The notes under the pieces were generated by a model. The model was not told where the DNA came from, searched no databases, and saw only the letters and a program-made list of their open reading frames with translations. A program made the position numbers and the translations under genes. A stretch of 64,000 bases of DNA from Nitrosomonas sp. (GTDB lineage: Bacteria > Pseudomonadota > Gammaproteobacteria > Burkholderiales > Nitrosomonadaceae), in the NCBI GenBank assembly GCA_024281675.1, contig JAMXAG010000003.1:140484-204483 (forward strand), given 5' to 3'. This document shows positions 57,904 to 64,000 of the stretch, in pieces (within the stretch, counting starts at the first letter, position 1; every line of letters starts with the position of its first letter).

Positions 57904-58650
57904 TCAGAAATCACCCCATAATGTTTGTATTGCAGCAATAATAGCTAATCCTGCTGTCTCTGTGCGAAGTATGCGATTTCCTAAGCGAATGGAAGTATAT
58001 TCACCCTGTAGGATGGATAGTTCTTCCGTTTGCGAGAAACCACCTTCAGGACCGATCATAAGTGTAATACTGTCATTATTCGGTGGTCTAGTGATATTTT
58101 TTAAATATTGCTCTGAGGTGGGTGATAGCATCAATCGCATTTCCCGATCAGTGTGTGCTGATTGCTTTTGGTCAAGCCATTTAGACAGAGAAATCAAAGG
58201 GAAGATTTTTGGTAAGAGATTTCTTCCGCTTTGCTCACAAGCTGAAATAATGATTTTTTCCCAATGCACCAGGCGTTTATTAGCACGTTCATTGGAGAGT
58301 TGTACGATACTGCGTTCGGTAGAAATAGGTTGGATACGGTTAACGCCAAGTTCTACGGCTTTTTGAATGATCCAATCCATTTTTTCGTTGGTACATATCG
58401 CTTGAGCAAGCTCAATCACCACGGAAGATTCACGTTCCTGCCCTAAAAACTTTTCAACAAGTACTTTAACATCTGAATTATCAATGACTTGGATGTGCGC
58501 TAAAAACTCGCCACCAAGGCCATTAAATAAAGTTACTGAATCGCCTTTCCTTAATCGCAATGTGCGCATCGCATGGTGCTTGTTTTCATGAGAGAGTTCA
58601 ATGCACTGCCCAACAGTAATCTCGGCTGGATGATAAAAACGTGCGTGCAT
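57904..58650 (-). CDS. rsmE: 16S rRNA (uracil1498-N3)-methyltransferase
   Basis: A 248-residue SPOUT methyltransferase. It has the N-terminal PUA-like segment (HARFYHPAEITVGQCIELSHENKHHAMRTLRLRKGD) and the knot region IQKAVELGVNRIQPISTERSIV, LMIGPEGGFSQTEELSI and IRLGNRILRTETAGLAIIAAIQ. It methylates U1498 of 16S rRNA. It is co-oriented with argA, 40 bp upstream of it. A divergent gene starts 149 bp away at 58800. Confidence 0.95.
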   Translation of the reverse strand: MHARFYHPAEITVGQCIELSHENKHHAMRTLRLRKGDSVTLFNGLGGEFLAHIQVIDNSDVKVLVEKFLGQERESSVVIELAQAICTNEKMDWIIQKAVELGVNRIQPISTERSIVQLSNERANKRLVHWEKIIISACEQSGRNLLPKIFPLISLSKWLDQKQSAHTDREMRLMLSPTSEQYLKNITRPPNNDSITLMIGPEGGFSQTEELSILQGEYTSIRLGNRILRTETAGLAIIAAIQTLWGDF

Positions 58651-58799
58651 AAGATACGTGAATTCAGGTCAATGACAAGACAATTTCGCTAAAGTGAGTC
58701 ATGCTAATATAGCATGTTCAGTCTTTAATGTTGCTTGCGCAGAGTACTTTGACAAGCAAATTAAAATTATATGAAAGTCAATGGAGGTAGGAGAAAAGT

Positions 58800-59357
58800 A
58801 TGGCCAGTTTAGAAACGCCAATTTGTGAGTTCGGCTGGAAGGCGGTTGATTTTGATTTATTGGGAGTTGATGGAAAGCGCTATAACTTGGCTTCCTGTAA
58901 AGGGAAGAATGGATTGTTGCTAATGTTTATTTGCAATCATTGTCCCTATGTGAAAGCTGTGCAAGATCGCATCATTCGTGATGTCAATGAATTGAAGTCG
59001 TATGGTGTTAATACCATTGCCATCATGTCAAACGATTCCGAGAATTATCCGGAAGACTCATTTCCAAACATGAAGTTGATCGCAGAAAAATTCAACTATC
59101 CTTTTCCATATGTTTGGGATGAAACGCAAGCAATCGCAAAATACTATGGTGCAGTATGCACACCTGATTTTTTCGGTTTCAACAGCGATTTAGCGTTGCA
59201 ATACCGCGGACGGCTGGATGCATCGCGTAAGGAAGCGGCACCGCCGGATGTAAGGCGTGATTTATTCGAGGCAATGGTGCAAGTTGCCAAAACGGGTCGT
59301 GGCCCGGAAGATCAGATTTCCAGTATTGGTTGTTCGATTAAGTGGCGTACGGAGTAA
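58800..59357 (+). CDS. Thioredoxin-fold (AhpC/TSA-like) protein
   Basis: A 185-residue protein of the redoxin superfamily. The active-site-like motif is C45-N-H-C48-P in LLLMFICNHCPYVKAVQDRIIRDVNELKSYGVNTIAIMSNDSENYPEDSF, followed by FPYVWDETQAIAKYYGAVCTPDFFGF. Such proteins are usually annotated as thioredoxin-family or peroxiredoxin-like, with unproven substrates. No signal peptide is seen, so it should be cytoplasmic. The strong ribosome site (ggaggtaggagaa) suggests good expression. The next gene starts 2 bp after its stop. Confidence 0.85.
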   Translation: MASLETPICEFGWKAVDFDLLGVDGKRYNLASCKGKNGLLLMFICNHCPYVKAVQDRIIRDVNELKSYGVNTIAIMSNDSENYPEDSFPNMKLIAEKFNYPFPYVWDETQAIAKYYGAVCTPDFFGFNSDLALQYRGRLDASRKEAAPPDVRRDLFEAMVQVAKTGRGPEDQISSIGCSIKWRTE

Positions 59358-59359
59358 AC

Positions 59360-60142
59360 GTGCTAGAAAAAGTTGTTGCGCTGGTTAAAGAAGTCGGGCA
59401 ACAAGTGATTATGCCGCGCTATTTGAGAGTCGGTCGACAGTATAAATCTGATGGTAGTTTTTTTACCGAAGCCGATGTGGCTGCACAAACTGCTTTGTTC
59501 GATGCGTTGCAGAAGATTCATCCAGCGCCTTTGCTTGGTGAAGAAATGTCACGAGAAGAACAGGAATTACAGTGGATGCAAGGCAATGAAGGTTTGTGGA
59601 GTGTGGATCCAATTGATGGGACTTCAAATTTTTTCAATGGATTGCCCTATTTCGCTATTTCTGTTGCCTATTTAGTACAGGGGAAAAGTGTTTTGGGGGT
59701 GGTTTATAATCCGGCCACACATGAAATGTTTTATGCGCAAAAAGGTGGCGGTGCTTTTTTGAATGGTATGCCGTTGCCTCTTAACAGGTATGTTCCAAAT
59801 TTATCCAATGCCATGGCCAATGTCGATTTGAAACGTTTGGATCGAAAACTAGCGGCAACCGTTGCGGCATATCCACCCTATGCTTCGCAGCGTAACTACG
59901 GCGCTAGTACATTAGAATGGTGTTATATCGCGGCAGGTTATTTTGATTTATATCTGCACGGAGGGCAAAAGCCTTGGGACTATGCCGCAGGATCCCTGAT
60001 ACTTGAAGAGGCAGGGGGGAAAATGTGTGGATTTGACCATGAAGATTATTGGGCAGGCTCACCTTGGCGGCGCTCAGTGATTGCGGCTTTGGATGCTGGG
60101 CTATTTATGCAATGGCGCGATTGGGTACACAAAAATCGTTAA
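59360..60142 (+). CDS. Inositol-monophosphatase-family phosphatase
   Basis: A 260-residue metal-dependent phosphatase. The first motif is in LLGEEMSREE, the main motif is WSVDPIDGTSNFFNGLPYFAISVAYL, and the late motif is GGQKPWDYAAGSLILEEAGGKM. Substrates in this superfamily include inositol phosphate, histidinol phosphate, fructose-1,6-bisphosphate and PAP (CysQ), and sequence alone does not separate them here. I chose GTG at 59360, which has an ggag ribosome site and starts at the conserved MLEKVVAL. A GTG at 59342 would overlap the preceding gene. Confidence 0.87.
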   Translation: MLEKVVALVKEVGQQVIMPRYLRVGRQYKSDGSFFTEADVAAQTALFDALQKIHPAPLLGEEMSREEQELQWMQGNEGLWSVDPIDGTSNFFNGLPYFAISVAYLVQGKSVLGVVYNPATHEMFYAQKGGGAFLNGMPLPLNRYVPNLSNAMANVDLKRLDRKLAATVAAYPPYASQRNYGASTLEWCYIAAGYFDLYLHGGQKPWDYAAGSLILEEAGGKMCGFDHEDYWAGSPWRRSVIAALDAGLFMQWRDWVHKNR

Positions 60143-60186
60143 ATTACAAATGGCACGAAAAAACTTAACGCAGGATAGATTCTAAA

Positions 60187-61638
60187 TTGAAGATTATTAT
60201 TCTGGGAGCAGGCCAAGTTGGATCATCGGTTGCCGAAAGCCTGGTGAGTGAGGCAAATGATATTACTATGGTCGATGTCAATCATGAGCGATTGTCAATT
60301 TTGCAAGATCGGCTGGATTTGCGTACCGTTGTGGGTAATGCTTCGCATCCATCCGTTTTAGTCGATGCGGGGGCTATGGATGCCGATATGATTTTAGCGG
60401 TGACAGAGCACGATGAAACGAATTTGGTGGCGTGTAAATTAGCTGCCAGCTTGTTCAATACACCAACCAAAATTGCGCGTATTCGTTCGACTGAATATTT
60501 AAAGAATCCAGAGATTTTTTCAGATGAAATTTTTTCTGTTGATTATGCTATTTCTCCTGAACAAATACTGACTGAATATATAGAGAAATTAATCGAATTC
60601 CCGGAAGCTCTGCAGGTTCTAGATTTTGCTATGGGAAAGGTCAGTATGGTAGCCGTGCGAGCATTACAAGGCGGAGCGCTAGTCGGACAACAGTTGCAAG
60701 AATTACGTAATCATATTCCCAATGTAGTAACCCGTGTCGTAGCAATTTTCCGGAAAGATCGCCCTATTATTCCCGAGGGAAATACTACTATCCAAGAGGA
60801 TGATGAAGTTTTTTTTATTGCCGCAGCTGATGACATTCGGAAGGTCTTAAGGGAATTGCGCAGCATGGATAGGCCCGTGAAGCATGTGATGATTGCAGGA
60901 GGTGGGAGAATTGGTAGACGTCTCAGTCATACATTAGAAAATGATTATCAGATTCGTATTATTGAGCGTAATCCTAAAGCGTGTGAGATGCTCGCGGCAG
61001 AGCTCAATAACGCCTTGGTGTTAAATGGTGATGCAACGGACGAAACGTTATTGGAAAGCGAAAATATTGCTGAAATGGACATGTTTTGTGCGCTGACTAA
61101 TGATGATGAAAATAACATCATGTCCGCGTTGCTGGCAAAACGCCTAGGGGCTCATAAAGTCATTGCCTTAATCAATCGGAAGGCCTATGTGGATTTAATG
61201 CAAAGTAGTGGGATCGATATCGCTATTTCTCCTGCACAAGTTACCATTGGTTCGCTACTGGCCTACGTTAGACATGGTGATGTTGCTGCGGTGCATAGTT
61301 TGCGGCGGGGTGCTGCAGAAGCTTTGGAGCTGGTAGCTCATGGTGACGAGAAATCATCGAAAGTGGCCGGTAGAAAAATAGAGGATATTAAGCTTCCTAG
61401 GGGGGCTATGATCGGTGCTATTGTCAGGGGATTGCCAAAACACGAAGGAACATGGCGAGAACGCCTTATTACTGATATCGATACTGTGAGCGATGAATTG
61501 ATAAAAGGTGCTCAGGTTATTATTGCCCATCATGATACCGTGATTCAATCCGAAGACCATGTTATTTTGTTTGTAATCAATCGGAAGATGATCCGTGAGG
61601 TTGAAAAATTATTTCAGGTTAACGTCGGTTTTTTATAA
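60187..61638 (+). CDS. trkA: Trk potassium uptake system regulator TrkA
   Basis: A 483-residue protein with two RCK modules. The N-terminal Rossmann site is MKIIILGAGQVGSSVAESLVSEANDITMVDVNHERL, the second is VMIAGGGRIGRRLSHTL (about residue 238), and TrkA-C domains follow each one. It binds NAD(H) or ATP and gates the TrkH channel. The start is TTG at 60187, matching the family N-terminus. TrkH follows after 12 bp, so the two form one operon for K+ uptake. Confidence 0.94.
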   Translation: MKIIILGAGQVGSSVAESLVSEANDITMVDVNHERLSILQDRLDLRTVVGNASHPSVLVDAGAMDADMILAVTEHDETNLVACKLAASLFNTPTKIARIRSTEYLKNPEIFSDEIFSVDYAISPEQILTEYIEKLIEFPEALQVLDFAMGKVSMVAVRALQGGALVGQQLQELRNHIPNVVTRVVAIFRKDRPIIPEGNTTIQEDDEVFFIAAADDIRKVLRELRSMDRPVKHVMIAGGGRIGRRLSHTLENDYQIRIIERNPKACEMLAAELNNALVLNGDATDETLLESENIAEMDMFCALTNDDENNIMSALLAKRLGAHKVIALINRKAYVDLMQSSGIDIAISPAQVTIGSLLAYVRHGDVAAVHSLRRGAAEALELVAHGDEKSSKVAGRKIEDIKLPRGAMIGAIVRGLPKHEGTWRERLITDIDTVSDELIKGAQVIIAHHDTVIQSEDHVILFVINRKMIREVEKLFQVNVGFL

Positions 61639-61650
61639 TCAATACGTAGC

Positions 61651-63108
61651 ATGAATCGTCTTTTTCGCGTTGCTAATGTTTTAGGTAAGATGATCCTGGT
61701 TTTTGGATTTGCAATGTTGGTTCCATTGTTTTGGTCTGTGTGGATGAATGACGGTGCCCAAACCGTATTTGGTAAATCAGTATTGATCACTGTTGGCGGC
61801 GGATTGATATTGTGGTTGAGTACTTTTGGCTATAAACGTGAACTACAAACCAAAGATGGTTTTCTTCTGGTGGTATTGGTTTGGTCAGTGTTACCCGCAT
61901 TTGCAATGATTCCGCTTATTTTATTATTGCCGGATTTAAGTGTTAGTAAAGCGTATTTTGAGGCGGTTTCTGGGTTGACGGCAACGGGGGGGACAGTGTT
62001 ATCTGGATTAGATGCACTACCGACTTCTGTCAATTTATGGCGTGGCGAAATAGTGTGGCTAGGTGGCATGGGCTTAATCGTACTGGCGGTGGCGATTTTG
62101 CCATTATTAGGGGTTGGCGGTAGGCAATTGTTGAATGCCGAAATTCCTGGACCTATGAAAGAAAATAAGCTGACACCACGCATTGCTGAAACGGCAAAAG
62201 GTTTGTGGGCAATTTATACCAGTTTAACGTTAGGCTGTATGATTGCATATCGTTGGGCTGGTATGGATTGGTTTGATGCAGTGATGCATGCTTTTACAAC
62301 AATGGGCCTGGGTGGTTTTTCTTCGCATGATGCTAGTTTTGCTTACTGGGACTCACCTTTAATCGAAACCGTTGCAATGGTTTTTATGTTACTTGCGGGT
62401 ATTAATTTCGCGGCACACTTTTTGGTTTGGCGCGCAAAAAGCTTGACTCCTTATCGTTATGATTCCGAAGCTTTTTCATACCTTTCGATTGTATTGCTAA
62501 GCTGTTTTGGGGCTGCGCTATATCTGTGGTCGTCAAATATTTACCCTGATATGGTGACAGCTCTGCGATATGCGGCTTTTAATGTGATTTCCGTAGCCAC
62601 CACCACCGGTTATAGTAATACCGATTATAGTGTGTGGCCTATTCTTATACCTTTGTGGATGTTGCTTCTGTCGGGAATTGCTACTTCGTCTGGTTCTACC
62701 GGTGGCGGAATAAAAATGGTACGTGCGCGTATTTTATATAAATTGGTTTATCGAGAAATGATTTCTATTATGCATCCGCAGGCAGTAACGCCTTTAAAAA
62801 TAAGTAGAAATGTAGTATCTAATCGGATTATTCTGTCGGTGTTAGTATTTTTATTTGTGTATGTTGCTAGTTATGTGATCATGGTGCTTGCACTCACTTT
62901 TAGTGGTCTAGATTTTATTATCGCTTTCTCTGCAGCAGCTGCGTGTTTAAACAATTTAGGTCCTGGGCTTGGTAGTATTGGTCCCGCTAGTAATTATGCG
63001 TCCCTAACAGATTTACAAATATCAATTTGCAGTTTTGCAATGTTGTTAGGGAGATTAGAATTCTTTACGCTGCTTGTTATCTTAACTCCGGCTTTTTGGA
63101 AGAAGTAG
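61651..63108 (+). CDS. trkH: Trk potassium channel subunit TrkH
   Basis: A 485-residue membrane protein with four pore-loop repeats. Selectivity-filter segments are visible in SGLTATGGTVL, FTTMGLGGFSSH, SVATTTGYSNTD and ACLNNLGPGLGSIG. The late RARILYKLVYREMISIMHP and the ATSSGSTGGGIKMVRAR loop are typical. TrkH is the K+-translocating subunit controlled by TrkA. Stop and start separation from trkA is 12 bp. Downstream, 63109-63372 is non-coding except for a shadow frame. Confidence 0.94.
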   Translation: MNRLFRVANVLGKMILVFGFAMLVPLFWSVWMNDGAQTVFGKSVLITVGGGLILWLSTFGYKRELQTKDGFLLVVLVWSVLPAFAMIPLILLLPDLSVSKAYFEAVSGLTATGGTVLSGLDALPTSVNLWRGEIVWLGGMGLIVLAVAILPLLGVGGRQLLNAEIPGPMKENKLTPRIAETAKGLWAIYTSLTLGCMIAYRWAGMDWFDAVMHAFTTMGLGGFSSHDASFAYWDSPLIETVAMVFMLLAGINFAAHFLVWRAKSLTPYRYDSEAFSYLSIVLLSCFGAALYLWSSNIYPDMVTALRYAAFNVISVATTTGYSNTDYSVWPILIPLWMLLLSGIATSSGSTGGGIKMVRARILYKLVYREMISIMHPQAVTPLKISRNVVSNRIILSVLVFLFVYVASYVIMVLALTFSGLDFIIAFSAAAACLNNLGPGLGSIGPASNYASLTDLQISICSFAMLLGRLEFFTLLVILTPAFWKK

Positions 63109-63372
63109 CTCATCAGACTCATCAGAGTGATTTGTTCCAAACTATATTGACATTCGCTATTTAAATGACTAGGGTATCTCCGCCCTTTACTATGCCAAGA
63201 ATTAGTTAATGTATGATGAAGAGAAGCAGTTGTTTGATTACGATTGGATCAAACTTGTTAAAGGATAAAGGAGTTTACCTTTGGGTAGCGCCAATTTTCT
63301 CTCTTCTCTGGGGGTTAATCAATATAAACACCCGTCTTTGCCGTAGGGGATTTAACTTTACAAGGAGTTTTT

Positions 63373-63768
63373 GTGGGGAAAATCAACAAAGCATTAAAAG
63401 AAGTTAAAGTGATGATTATTGATGATAGCAGCACTATTCGAAAGAGCGCAGAAATTTTTCTAAAATCTTCAGGGTGCGAAGTTATTATGGCTGAGGATGG
63501 ATTTGAAGCAATGCACAAGATTGTTGATAATCAGCCTGATATTATTTTTATAGACATTGTTATGCCTCGTTTAAATGGCTACCAAGCTTGTATGTTGATT
63601 AAAAAGAATCCTGTCTATCAATCAATCCCTGTAATTATGTTATCTAGTAAAGATGGTTTGTTCGATAAAGCGAAAGGTAGGATAGCGGGTTCGGACGACT
63701 ATTTGACTAAACCTTTTTCGTCGGAAAATTTGATCAACATTATTCAAAAATACGTAGCCATAGCATAG
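63373..63768 (+). CDS. pilG: Single-domain response regulator, PilG-like
   Basis: A 131-residue CheY-like receiver. The acidic pair is D17/D18, the phospho-accepting aspartate is D61 in IIFIDIVMPRLNGYQ, and the switch lysine is in DYLTKPFSSENL. The N-terminal GKINKALKEVKVMIIDDSSTIRKSAEIFL is the PilG pattern from type IV pilus chemosensory (Pil-Chp) systems. The start is GTG at 63373, preceded by aaggag at the correct spacing. PilH, PilI and PilJ are not found in the next 230 bp, so if this is PilG it is separated from its usual partners, or they lie beyond the window. Confidence 0.85.
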   Translation: MGKINKALKEVKVMIIDDSSTIRKSAEIFLKSSGCEVIMAEDGFEAMHKIVDNQPDIIFIDIVMPRLNGYQACMLIKKNPVYQSIPVIMLSSKDGLFDKAKGRIAGSDDYLTKPFSSENLINIIQKYVAIA

Positions 63769-64000
63769 GTAGTATTAATTCTACGAGGTGTTTTATCTTT
63801 TTGAGGAATGTGTAATGTTATGAAAATAGTTTTTATCGGAGCATGGGGTTTTCCAAAAGGATAAAAAAGAATAATATCGGATATCAAATTTTTTATTAAA
63901 AATAAAAATGTTTGATTATGGTGTTATGACAAATAGTTCTTGACGAGTTGGGGGTATGTCGACTAGCCTGGAGGGTGTAGCTGGGTTGGGGATAATATAT

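Noticed and set aside
63213-63407. 64-codon frame ahead of the PilG-like gene
   Set aside because: It overlaps the pilG start in another frame, has no ribosome site, and its hydrophobic stretch is short and irregular.

Overview
The window reads as chromosomal DNA of a moderately low-GC betaproteobacterium. A Nitrosomonas-like member of the Nitrosomonadales is my best guess, judged from protein style and gene order only: split mla genes, pyrR-pyrB-inactive pyrC, a PilG-type regulator, Coq7 and AlgH/RuvX/PyrR neighbours. No rRNA, tRNA, CRISPR array, integrase or intact transposase gene was recognised. Gene density is high. Only one stretch longer than about 300 bp (35585-36344) lacks a convincing gene.

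Layout. 1-9161 (+): the 3' part of pmbA, two TRAP transporter membrane subunits, mlaC and mlaB, a two-gene ABC exporter, a BolA protein, DjlA, then tsaB-rimI-udg. 9268-17182 (+): a complete type I restriction-modification locus, hsdM-hsdS-hsdR, with a MntA/HepT toxin-antitoxin pair nested between hsdS and hsdR and a 122-bp palindromic repeat between hsdM and hsdS. 17231-31885: lplT (-) and alr (+), then a long minus-strand run: parvulin, YciI, YciB, a rubredoxin-reductase-type flavoprotein, MlaA, oligopeptidase A, an inactive dihydroorotase, PyrB, PyrR, RuvX, AlgH, Coq7 and GlcF. 31997-34273 (+): the rpsP-rimM-trmD-rplS operon with a visible promoter and terminator. 34294-35584 (-): ArsC-like, IalB-like and DUF2024 proteins. 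35585-36344: a gene-poor spacer with a MITE-like element.

36345-42615 (+): a surface-glycan cluster with a GT-B-like enzyme, an FkbM methyltransferase, a GT2 glycosyltransferase, an O-antigen ligase/polymerase and two more methyltransferases. 42738-47584: a small parvulin (-), then a LolD-like ATPase, a large FtsX permease and an AttH protein in one overlapping operon. 47665-48168: a promoter, three successive perfect inverted repeats, a 38-residue single-helix protein and a bidirectional terminator. 48204-58650 (-): protoglobin, AroE, TonB, an RNase II-family enzyme, a TonB-dependent siderophore receptor, Bfd (with a Fur-like box), YggX, ArgA and RsmE. 58800-63768 (+): a thioredoxin-fold protein, an inositol-phosphatase-family enzyme, TrkA, TrkH and a PilG-like regulator.

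How the genes work together. Envelope lipid homeostasis recurs (MlaC, MlaB, MlaA, LplT, the FtsX/AttH system), alongside a glycan cluster. Iron handling is grouped on the minus strand (TonB, receptor, Bfd, YggX). Pyrimidine synthesis appears as PyrR plus ATCase plus a non-catalytic partner. The most unusual points are the structured leader upstream of the 38-residue membrane protein, the toxin-antitoxin pair translationally coupled into the restriction operon, and the dihydroorotase homologue lacking its metal-binding histidines.
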